Shown piece by piece: positions 7,027-15,939 of a DNA stretch of 20,010 bases. Source of the DNA: Mnemiopsis leidyi. Taxonomy: Eukaryota > Ctenophora > Tentaculata > Lobata > Bolinopsidae. The position numbers and the translations under genes were made by a program. The notes beneath the pieces are model-generated. The model saw only the letters and a list, made by a program, of their open reading frames with translations. It was not told where the DNA came from and did not search any database. The stretch covers positions 121,719 to 141,728 of the forward strand of contig JH152916.1 of assembly GCA_000226015.1 (NCBI GenBank). Direction: 5' to 3'. Within the stretch, counting starts at the first letter, position 1; each line of letters starts with the position of its first letter.

Positions 7027-9623
7027 GTTGACCAATTCATTCCAAAACATCCAACATGGTCTCAACGAAATGGCGGTTGAAGAAGATTTAAAGAGATATG
7101 CCGACCAGAAGGGAACAGGAATGCAAATGAACTGGCCCAAATTTATGGTATGTACACCGTTTGTCTTGAGCGGGAGGAATTTTTTTATTCAGTGGTTACG
7201 TCATGATTAATTTCATTTGGTACATGGTTTGGTTTAAACTTTCAACTGCCTTGCAGGAAATCGATATTTTGCAAATTTGGTCACATTGCGACTCGTAATC
7301 AAAAGATTTATTGATGTGTGAGATGACCTAATTACATTGCTACCTCATCTCTCTTAATTGGCAGAACGAGACGATCTTATCCGACATTTTCTGTCAAATT
7401 GGCAAAGCGGTGTTGAATAATATCTCACTTTTTGTAACGCGCGAAGACATGAATAATTATCGAATTTTCACCGTATGTTATATCGAATTGCGCGCACGTG
7501 ACTTCAGATTGTCATGAAAATTTAACTCGTTCATTTACAATGTGGGTGGTGGAAGTATAGTGGTTTCATGCACTGCCTGGCATGCAGCGGACCGGGGTTC
7601 GATCCCCGGCTGTGGCAAGTCGGCCAGTCATCAGACTGTGTCTGGTACAGCTTCTGCTGGAAGTACACACTCCCTGGATCGTAAGATAAAAGATTACCCT
7701 ATACTGTATGTTAATTGTCTCAATACAGAGTGGCTTAGGTTTTAAGAAGGTAGATAAGCTATCCATGTAAAGAAGTGACCAAAATTTGCATTGCAGTTAG
7801 CGTCACAGCTTCAGGGGTTACAGATGTCTGTTACTCCCCCTGGAGAGAAGGAGGGCTATATTACATACTGACCCGACACCATTAAACTTGCCCAATTGTC
7901 AATGACTTTTATCTTGCAAGTTTTGAATACTGATCAAACTGCTTCTGTAAGCGCCATTCTCAAAGTTCTCATTCAATTATTAAGTTCAGATTTCAACAAA
8001 GTTTATACAGTTTTACATTTCAGGAGTACGATGAAGTGAGCAACACTCTACCGATAGGAAATCTACAAATGAGAGACAACAATAGTAACAGCGGATATGA
8101 CGACAGAGTTGACAACAGGTAACATGTTTTAACTTATTGCATTTCGTTTGTTCAAATCCACTTTTTTTAATCCAAAAACTGCAACTGGCCGATAAATTTT
8201 AGTCGTTTGAAACTTTGATGATGAAAGGAACGATAAGAGTGCTGATATATCTGCGATACCGATATAACTGCAGTGTATTTGAGAAACGGTTTCATAGAAA
8301 CTCGACATCTAAGTGGTTCCCATTTCACCCTCACACCCCACCCCAACTGTGAGTTGTGACTTTATGTCACAGTCGGAAAATCTCAACGCATTCCTCCGCA
8401 TGTTCATTAGGACTTCTTTCGTGCACGCCTTTACTCTAGAGCGACAAAGCGCAAAGTTTATCTCATGAAACGCCTTGAGAAAAAATGATATTCTGTTAAA
8501 CGATTTAAATACTATACGTAGCATATCGCAAGATCACTTTTCCCATACCATTCACTCTTACTCCAATCCTTCCTACTCTAAAACTCTTGATAAAGCACAC
8601 TTTCTGAAAATCCCCGCTTTTTAGCTTTGACGATTTATTCAGGTGACTGAAACTCGAAGGCCCTTTATACTCTTTAGTAGTGCTAAGAGTGATGTCAGGA
8701 ACAATTTCTAAACAATCTGTATCATTTTAGATCGAACAAAGGCGGAGCTAGTGCGGCTGGTAACCCATTTAACGGTTTTGACGATGACTCTGAATGGGGC
8801 GATCAGAATACCTACACAGCCATGCCTACATCAGTTTCCGAGGTTTGTGTTTTCTTCTTCTTCAGTATGAGTTTTTGCATTAGAAGTATTGTATATATTC
8901 TTATTTTCTGACGTGTTTTCTCTTGATTTGTCGCAGATTTATCTGTTTGTGTGTGCACATTGCACGTTTACGAGCGTGCGCGCGCGTGTGGTAAATTAGA
9001 TGTTTCTGTGGGTGTTTTGATATCTCTCAACTTTTAATTTTACATTGATATTGAGAAATATTTCTCTCATCACGTCACTAAGTTACTCTCTTGTTAAATA
9101 TAGCGCGTCTTTCTTAAAGTTTACACGTGATAACACAAAACTTGATATTCACAATTTGATTGTTTAATTGTTTGTTTGCAGTTCGCAGTCGTTATCGCTC
9201 CTATTTTTAGGTACGGGTTATGGCGATGTTTGATTACACGGGGGCGGAGGCTGACGAACTTTCCTTTAGAGAGGGAGATGTTCTTATACAGGTAAAGTGG
9301 AAAAATCTTTGTGTTTTTGAATCTTCGTGTTCATACTTTGTGTTTATAAATCTTTGTGTTGTATACTTAACAATCCTGTAAACATCCTGCAAAATATCTG
9401 TAGGATCATGAAAATTGTCAGACTTTATCAATTCAATTGTATATTATCATTTAGCCAACTATTACCATTATTGATTACTACTCCTATTTGTCAACTATTA
9501 CCATCATTGATTAATCATTCTGTTTTTCAGCTCGACGAAGAAGACGAGAACGGTTGGTGTCGAGGTTTGCTGAATGGAGTAGAGGGGCTTTACCCGGGAA
9601 GTTACGTTCAGCTTATGAAGTAA
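7027..9623 (+). CDS. PACSIN: PACSIN/syndapin, C-terminal part (F-BAR end, NPF motif, SH3), partial at 5'
   Basis: PACSINs bend membranes through an F-BAR dimer and recruit dynamin and N-WASP through an SH3 domain, linking endocytosis to actin. Five exons are visible: 7027-7147, 8024-8118, 8731-8842, 9211-9291 and 9531-9623, all with GT-AG borders and consistent phase, together coding about 166 residues. Exon 1 matches the F-BAR end: EDLKRYADQKGTGMQMNWPKF aligns with the vertebrate [22 protein letters not shown] region. Exon 3 carries GNPFNGFDDD, an NPF motif of the kind that binds EH domains of EHD proteins, in the same place as in vertebrate PACSINs. Exons 4 and 5 form one SH3 domain, with AMFDY (for ALYDY), DELSF, NGWCRG and GLYPGSYVQL, ending in LMK and TAA. 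The first visible exon begins with one carried-over base, so at least one exon precedes it; the remaining roughly 250 F-BAR residues were not found. An in-frame ATG at 7070 in good context (GAAATGG) could start a short form. Confidence 0.93.
7541..7740 (+). repeat. Candidate tRNA-derived SINE
   Basis: The head resembles a tRNA: an A-box-like AAGTATAGTGGTT and a strong B box, GGTTCGATCCC, in an ACCGGGGTTCGATCCCCGG arm. The T loop is one base short, the anticodon arm does not pair normally and the acceptor ends do not match, so it is not a working tRNA. About 130 bases of unrelated body follow. It lies on the sense strand in the first visible PACSIN intron. The 3' end and target-site duplication were not identified. 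Confidence 0.6.
8974..8990. repeat. Alternating purine-pyrimidine run (Z-DNA-prone)
   Basis: GCGTGCGCGCGCGTGTG in the third visible PACSIN intron, near a TGTGTGTGCAC stretch at 8947-8958. Unusually CG-rich for this intron. Confidence 0.6.
9456..9513 (+). repeat. Short intronic direct repeat
   Basis: CAACTATTACCATTATTGATTA-type units at 9456-9477 and 9492-9513 differ by one base and are spaced 36 bp. They lie just before the acceptor of the last PACSIN exon, so the second copy forms part of the branch-point and pyrimidine region. Confidence 0.7.
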
Positions 9624-9677
9624 ACCTAGAGCAGGGATATCCTGTCTTATCTTCCAGAATGCCATGGAAACTTCTCG

Positions 9678-9735
9678 AACGTTACAGAACGTTACAGAAC
9701 GTTACAGAGGCGTTACAGAGGCGTTACAGAAACGT
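9678..9735 (+). repeat. Tandem repeat ACGTTACAGA in the PACSIN 3' UTR
   Basis: Three 10-bp units of ACGTTACAGA are followed by two 11-bp units with GGCGTTACAGA, then a decayed end. It starts about 55 bases after the PACSIN stop codon, so it is probably transcribed in the 3' UTR. The open frames over it are repeat artefacts. Confidence 0.8.
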
Positions 9736-10982
9736 TCTAAGATGGTACAGATTGTTTGGTGCAAGCAGTCAAGTGTCAGATGTCTAAAGCTCCCCCAGGA
9801 GGATCTGATGTATAATTTGTTCAGGATACGTAATGCAACGTATTCGGAATGACCAGAAGATTGTAAAAGTGACTTTTTGGACTTTGTAGCGGTTGTTTTG
9901 AAGAATGAAAGAGAATGGCACATTTCACTGAGAAATATTACGACAGTTTTTTAGTCAGTTTCAATCTCTTTCAATTAATATCATTTCATCTCATATCAGC
10001 AAAATTTCTTTTTTGGGCAACAAGAGAATGCCAAAGGCAGAATTTCGAAAAATGCTATAAAAAAGTCTTTCCATTGCACTATGCCTATTGAATGTCTTAA
10101 TATGGCGCACCGTTTGGGCTTGCTTTGGATCTGGTGCCCCCGTGGGGCGCTATCCAATTTTTTTACTTAGAACTATACCGAATTGAATTGTAATATACTT
10201 TTGAGCTTTGCAAACTTTGTAACGGTGATTTGAAATTGATTGGTTTAAAATTTGTAGCGAATTACGCTTATTGAGAGAATTTGCATGATTTTGATGTTCA
10301 GTAGACCTATTCACTCACCACACACCACTTATCCTAAGTCCAGACTTGGAGTTAAGAGCCTCTAAAAATTTTCTAAATATGTAGCCTTCTGTGATTCCTT
10401 GTCCTTGAAAACTCGACCAGTCACTACTACTTAGAGTTGACTTCTATATTTTTGTCAGTCTGAAAGAGCAAGCCGTTTGAACTTGTTTATACAAAATATC
10501 TATCAGGGCCGAGTGATGTTAAACAGACAATTTCAACAGGTCTTGGCAATCATTGACAAGATATTTTTCATTTGCATCTGATTTTATAGGCATTCTTAAC
10601 ATTTTTATGTACTTTATGGTTCATCAAGCGTTCCAGTCGTTCTCTTTGATAACGGCGGAAATTTTCTGGAAGGACTGAAAGCACTCTGAACACTCAAGTT
10701 GTCTAAACTCAATAAGAATAAGTTTCATGTACTTCGAAAATTTCTATGATTTCATGAGTATATATTCTAACGATAGTTCACAAATAACGCTGGTTTTATT
10801 TTGACCGTAAGTAAAAGTTTAAAAACGCTCAAATTTTCACAACTCGCCTGCTGATCTAATTCATACATGCATGTGTTGGACAACCCATGGCGCCTATCAA
10901 ACTTCAAGGTCCATTCTGATGAGTGATGTCATCATTTTTTGAAAACCTGAACACTGATCAGCACTTTAACAGGATCTGCAAG
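9736..10982. other. PACSIN 3' UTR and downstream noncoding sequence
   Basis: No exon or RNA gene recognised. No AATAAA was found within several hundred bases of the PACSIN stop, so the poly-A site is unplaced. Confidence 0.5.
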
Positions 10983-11058
10983 CTGCGCGCGCTTTTTAAA
11001 TGTTATTGTGAATGGAAAAAAGGATCCTTTTTATGTAAAAGTAATAACGCGCGCGCAG
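10983..11058. repeat. Nested palindrome with GC-rich arms
   Basis: CTGCGCGCGC (10983-10992) is the exact reverse complement of GCGCGCGCAG (11049-11058). Almost concentric inside is AAAAAGGATCCTTTTT (11017-11032), itself a perfect palindrome. Outside the arms, AGGAT (10972) faces ATCCT (11063), and GTTATT faces AATAAC inside, so the structure is an imperfect inverted repeat of about 95 bp. It could be a MITE or a cruciform-forming site. Confidence 0.75.
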
Positions 11059-12785
11059 TAAAATCCTTTATAAGATGAAATTGTGACCTAAAACCATGGC
11101 CACGGAAAATTTTACACCAATTCGCCAAGAATTATGACGGATCAGAAGGGTACTGGGTAATTTGTATGTTTCTTTCACAAACCTTAAAACCTTCTGAACG
11201 ATGGTGTAGATGTAGTCTTTAGGGGATCTTAGCGAAGTCTTGTCGAACGTAGGACTATTTGGAACCCGGTCGAAAACGGCAAATTAGATAATCTACAATT
11301 TACAAACAAGTAAATGATCTCAAAATCTTGTAGCTAATACCTTTTACTGCTTAGAAAATAATGTTTTACGATTTTAGTAATTGAAAAACAAATTGCGATG
11401 TGTGGCGTTATCTTGTTATCAGTAAATGAAGTAAAAAAAGTGCCAATTTCTTTAGCTTCCCATGTGAAATTAATTCTAAATAGACCTTGAAAGAGCTTGT
11501 TATTTAACATTTTACATTCTGTTTCACCCGTGCTTTTGATGGCTAAAATTTCTCCCTCATGAGCACGATTCCATTGAAAGTGCATCAGAACACTGTCGTC
11601 ACTCACGCTTTGAATCCGGGATTGATTGAACGATTTTTCAAAACGTTATCATAAATACTCAAATAACCCTCCTAATTCACAATACTACTATATTTGCAAA
11701 ACCGTCAAATGTGGTCGACACCAATTAGCCACAATGGCATTCCACGGAATGTGATATCAACAAAAAGCATTGATCTGATAAAGTACAAAATGGCAGTTTC
11801 TAAGAAACTTTTATAGGTCCAGTAAATGTCAGAGGGCATTAACTACTCTTTTTACGTTAATGTTCTTTTGAGCCCCCTGGTTATTGTAGCAGTTGATGGG
11901 ACACATACTTTGTATAACAATTAACTTGATCCATTAACTTTCATTACTAAGAGCAAAACTCCAATATTTCTTCCCATTTTGCTTATTTCCACATCCATCT
12001 ACATTACGTCTGCGATTTTCATATCCAAATAACGTTCACTAGAACTTGAACAAATTCATTCCTATTACGAAACGAGTCCCTACGGCCTACATTGGAACTG
12101 CCACACACGAATGCATTATTAAAATGTATCTATTATTAAAGCTTGGAACCTAAGAGCATAAGAAAGTTCTCACTTAACGCTACCACTTTGAGAGGCGTCA
12201 AGCCATTTCAATGATCACATCATCACGAAATAGAGGAAATACTAATTCATAAAACCGCACAATCTTTATATGGGTAAAACCACCAACATTTCAACGATTC
12301 GATTGTGCATTTCATCGATAAAAGGAAGCCAAGTCGGTAACTGGTAAATCATTGCGGCTTTAAAGGTCGGTATCGACACAGAGTCCGTTTATTTATCATA
12401 CGATGAAAATTGAAGTTGGCGCCCAATTGTGGAGGTGCATAAAATATAGATATACATTTGATCCGCGATAGTTAATGGATGTACTAGAAATTGTCGGTCA
12501 TTAAAAATGACCTATCAGATCTTCCACAACCACGAAATCTTATTCTTTATCTATAAATCATTAAACCCACTACAAAGTAGCCGTGCAACGCAAACTCTTG
12601 ACGATGGATTCACATTTCACATACCGACCAAAAATTGTACTCATTTTTCAAAAATGTTTCCGATATTTTTCATGCCAAACTTTTGTTTTATACATTTCAT
12701 CACTTTCGGTATTTCAGAAGCTCAATCAAGCCTAATAGTTTCCGAGTAAACTAGGCTTTATCATTAACACAAACGTAGCGTAGTG
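11059..12785. other. Intergenic AT-rich stretch, no supported gene
   Basis: The 90-codon minus frame at 11334-11606 has ordinary protein-like composition, but it begins at a GTG inside a GTGAGT donor-like site, has no recognised domain and no RNA evidence. I do not call it. The plus frame at 12507-12749 is also unsupported. Confidence 0.45.
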
Positions 12786-12890
12786 ATTGGCTACACCATG
12801 TCACGTGCTTTGTTTGACGGTTTCTGATTGGCTGGTAAAAATAACCTAAACGCTGATTGGGCGGACAAACTGCACCGTGTATCCCACGTG
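12786..12890. promoter_or_regulatory. CCAAT triplet cluster 1 with two E-boxes
   Basis: Three ATTGG cores in one orientation at 12786, 12827 and 12856 (start-to-start 41 and 29 bp), in GATTGGCT, GATTGGCT and GATTGGGC contexts that fit the NF-Y consensus (CCAAT on the minus strand). CACGTG occurs at 12802 and 12885. No recognised gene starts right beside it. Confidence 0.6.
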
Positions 12891-13061
12891 AGGTTTAATT
12901 GAAAAGGAAACTCTTACTTTACCTGGCATACGGAGCAATAATATTCACCTACAGGACAATTATTATGCAGCTCTCTTTCTAGCGACCAAGTCGATGGAAT
13001 CTCTCGGGTAGGGAAACATAACTAGAAATCACAGCTTCGGTATAAGAATATTCGGATTTTT

Positions 13062-13092
13062 TGTGACGTCACAGTTACTTTGTGACGTCACA
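13062..13092. promoter_or_regulatory. Two perfect CRE palindromes
   Basis: TGTGACGTCACA occurs at 13062-13073 and again at 13081-13092, each containing the full CREB/ATF site TGACGTCA. They are 19 bp apart and lie between the two CCAAT triplets. Confidence 0.7.
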
Positions 13093-13178
13093 AGAGAGTG
13101 GTCGGACAAAAGTTCGGTCATCAATTAGCGGTAGCAATTATATTGATGCACATCCGTTTTGGTGGAACCTGCAGATTG

Positions 13179-13267
13179 ATTGGTCAGATGCGTGACATGT
13201 GGCGAAATGGGGTCTTCTTATTGGGCGTCGATGAGAATATTTGAATGTGATTGGCTGATGGCACGTG
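13179..13267. promoter_or_regulatory. CCAAT triplet cluster 2 with E-box
   Basis: ATTGG cores at 13179, 13220 and 13250 (start-to-start 41 and 30 bp), the same orientation and almost the same spacing as cluster 1, followed by GCACGTGG at 13261. TATAAT lies at 13301, shortly before a possible start codon. Together with the CRE pair this looks like a proximal promoter. Confidence 0.6.
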
Positions 13268-13313
13268 GCGGGGGACTCGTGCCAACATCTCCAGCACGGT
13301 TATAATTTTACCG

Positions 13314-13394
13314 ATGGAGTCAGGTTTTGCAATTCTCGATGGTGCAGCACTGGTAACAACTGAGCTTCTTTTCACAAGTTTCACGTCTCCAAAA
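13314..13394 (+). CDS. Possible first coding exon of an unidentified gene
   Basis: An ATG at 13314, 60 bases after the last CCAAT box, opens a 27-codon frame (MESGFAILDGAALV onward) ending in a phase-0 donor AAA|GTAGGT at 13395. Composition is protein-like, but the peptide is not recognised and no convincing second exon was found on the plus strand to 15.9 kb. The opposite strand is also open here (13184-13384, with a donor-like ATCG|GTAAAA), so the coding strand is uncertain. The call rests mainly on position behind a promoter-like island. Confidence 0.25.
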
Positions 13395-13584
13395 GTAGGT
13401 CAAGTGAAAAACCGATTTAAAAGTTCATGAACATAAACCTGACATTTTACTATAAAAATAGCAATTCATTCAAGTTTTCAATTTTCACCGCTTTTTGAAT
13501 CGATCATTCTATTTGAACTGAGATCATTATGATACCACGTGAAAACGAAGCATTTTATACAACGCTTTATCAGCTATGACGTGC
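13395..13584. other. Noncoding or intron, nothing recognised
   Basis: AT-rich, with one CACGTG at 13536 and no exon seen. Confidence 0.4.
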
Positions 13585-13622
13585 CAAATAGCCAATATGT
13601 CAAATAGCCAATATGTCAAATA
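13585..13622 (+). repeat. 16-bp tandem repeat containing CCAAT
   Basis: CAAATAGCCAATATGT twice (13585-13600, 13601-13616) plus a partial third unit. Each full unit carries a CCAAT core (13592, 13608), here in forward orientation, opposite to the two triplets upstream. Confidence 0.8.
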
Positions 13623-13787
13623 TCTATCTTATATCTCTCCAGTAAAACCTGTACAGGAGTTCATTTTCTCTGAGTCATGTGACCGAACTAAAACATACAA
13701 CGCGATTATGTACAAGATGGCGGCTATGTGTACACCCTGCATATCCTGGACCTATATTTAATACTGTGTATCGGCATTGTAGGGCAA

Positions 13788-13935
13788 CTTGCAACGTCCC
13801 ATAAGGGCGAGACCATTACGAGAGGGACTTATTTCTGGGATATTGCGGGAAACTTTGGGGCAATGTTTAGGGAAACTTTAGGGCAATTTTGCGGGCAAGT
13901 TCGGGGCAATTTTACGGGTAATTTGGAAGGGTGGG
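13788..13935 (+). repeat. Degenerate GGGCAA / GGGAAA repeat tract
   Basis: GGGCAA recurs with period of roughly 12 bases (TTGGGGCAATG, TTTAGGGCAATTTT, TGCGGGCAAGTT, CGGGGCAATTTT, with GGGAAAC and GGGTAATTT variants). An open frame across it gives a G-F periodic peptide, which I read as a repeat artefact. Confidence 0.55.
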
Positions 13936-15854
13936 AAAGGGGAGGTCTCGTGGGAATTTATAGGAAGAGCTGGATTTTTACGAATGAAAGATGACCTTCA
14001 AACGGTTTTAAACTGTCTAAGCATATCAATGATATTTTTTGGAGCAGGTTGTATCAGAAAACTTGCTTCGATTTCTCAACAAGTTTTTGTATCGCTGTTA
14101 AAGAGCAAATAATGCTATGCGGACTCCGGAGTCAATCTGGCTGAAACAAAGAAAAGAAGCCAATATAGACGATTTATGTTTAAAATAAAAAGCACAAAAT
14201 ACTTTTTAAACAAAATACTTTTTGTTAAATTCAAGGTCAACACATATACACTGTAAACAGATGAGCTCCATAGCCAATGGTTGAGTGACCATTCAAATGA
14301 CACCATGGAGTAGCTTTTGTTTCATAAGTATAAACTTTGATGGAGGAAATTATTTCAGCAGATTAAGATACCTACGTTTTTTGGTCTTTTGTTTAATGAA
14401 AGTTGGTTAATATTTGATTTTGATGGTCTTTATAGCATGTTCTCGGTATCTCTAAAACTTACTTCTAAGATTTTGGACGTTTAATGCATCAGGCCATTTA
14501 TCGATCACTCATACCATCGGCCAAAAAGAGCGTATTAATACTTTTGGGTTGATTATTTACATTTTACATAGCATAGTTATTTACACGAAGATTAGAAACA
14601 TATTTAACATAATATCAATATTATCTTATGCTCCACATAATTTGCACTTCTTACGTTTTACTGCATATTTCATGCACCGCATTATTGCATTATTGCAATT
14701 CTTTATGTTCCACATAAAACGTAAAAATGTCGACCACATCCGATCAACAGGCTACAAATAATAATCAGCGCCCATCTCATAACAACTCGACAAAAGAATT
14801 TACAAACAAATTATGAATTACTAACTTCCTGGTTAGTTTGACTTAAGGGAGAAAAAAGCGTTATCAGTAAGGAGGCATCGTAAATCTATTAACAATGTGA
14901 CAGTCATGAGCCAATCGGCTTTGTTGGTCAATGTCACCGATTTTCAAATGATAACACAATTTTACGATACCTCTCTCTTACCCACAGTCGCTGTTAAACA
15001 AAATATAAAAATTAGAGTCCAAAACACTTGTGACACACAAAACATTGCTCATGTTATTATGAGATCTGTCATTTAGATTTCCGAGTAAAGCAACAATGCC
15101 GTCCCTACTGCATGTTATTAACCACGCCCTTTTTTAAATAGGAATGTTCGGATAGCGTGGTAATCTGGAATATAATGTCATTTCCAATAATCCAAATTAT
15201 CCTTAATTCATATTTTATCAGTCTCTCAATAACGTTCTATCTTTAGAAAAATAATTTCAAACTTTACTAAAATATTTCTCAATAAATAAAGAAATATATG
15301 TTGAACAATTAAGTTTTAACACAATGGCATCTAACCAGCCTTGCTTGCTACCAAGTGATCAATTAAGAGTTAAAATGTTTGTAATAAAAATTCTCCTGGG
15401 TCAAATGAAAAAGTTCTCCAAACTCCACAACAATTCTCTGTCAAAAAGGGAAAAATAAAGAAATTAACGTAAACCCCGATCATGGATGGTGCGCCATAAT
15501 ACTCCAATAACCGATTAAATTATCTCTATACAAATATAATGAACACTTATCATAAGAAACATCAAAACTTGCCTGCTATTATAAAACATGAACCAATTGA
15601 GCATGTAAACGCTTAACTTTTACCTCACAACAGTGCACGTATCATTCAATAGTGTAATAACGGGATAAAGTCAATCGTTTTTAACATCGAGAAACACCAA
15701 TTCAAGCAAGATCCGTGATTGGCAAGCATTAGACTTTAACCACGATCGGATATTTAGGCTTGACAAGGAAAATTTGGTTTTTTTCAAGCGAACTTTTTTA
15801 AAAAAAATCGTTGGACATCGCGCTAATAATTTAGTCATAAAATTAAACACTACA
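13936..15854. other. Long AT-rich intergenic stretch, no gene recognised
   Basis: Short A/T-driven frames only. An acceptor-like TTATTTCAG at about 14358 is followed by 47 open codons, but these are hydrophobic and low in complexity and cannot be tied to a known protein. No tRNA or other RNA gene was recognised. Confidence 0.5.
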
Positions 15855-15860
15855 TAACAG

Positions 15861-15930
15861 CCAATCTGCCAATAGAGAGCCAACATAACGCGGCAACGTT
15901 ACGTCATCAAAACGCCACGTGACGTCATTA
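15861..15930 (+). promoter_or_regulatory. Promoter-like cluster at the 3' end of NF-YA
   Basis: Two forward CCAAT boxes (15861, 15869), a CRE-like TTACGTCAT (15899) and a fused E-box/CRE, CACGTGACGTCATTA (15916-15930), lie within 70 bp. This is directly past the NF-YA stop codon, in its presumed 3' UTR. It could start an antisense transcript or act as an enhancer. No plus-strand gene was recognised from it. Confidence 0.4.
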
Positions 15931-15939
15931 TGGCGTACA

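Noticed and set aside
6967-7075. Plus-strand ATG frame MSCSKKKLFYLLL running through the acceptor at 7026
   Set aside because: It enters the PACSIN exon in the wrong frame and stops; the acceptor and F-BAR homology fix the true frame.
7542-7745. 67-residue protein, or a functional tRNA gene
   Set aside because: The frame is an artefact of a SINE-like sequence, and the tRNA arms do not pair correctly.
9554-9923. Overlapping frames after the PACSIN stop
   Set aside because: Driven by the ACGTTACAGA tandem repeat in the 3' UTR and shadows of the SH3 exon.
11334-11606. 90-codon minus-strand frame
   Set aside because: Starts at a GTG within a GTGAGT donor-like site, no recognised domain; kept only as an unsupported possibility.
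13788-13935. CRISPR-like array
   Set aside because: Units are short, degenerate and without unique spacers; the window is eukaryotic.
14359-14502. 47-codon open stretch after a TTATTTCAG acceptor, as exon 2 of the 13314 gene
   Set aside because: Phase would fit, but the acceptor has a weak pyrimidine tract and the peptide is low-complexity hydrophobic from AT-rich DNA.
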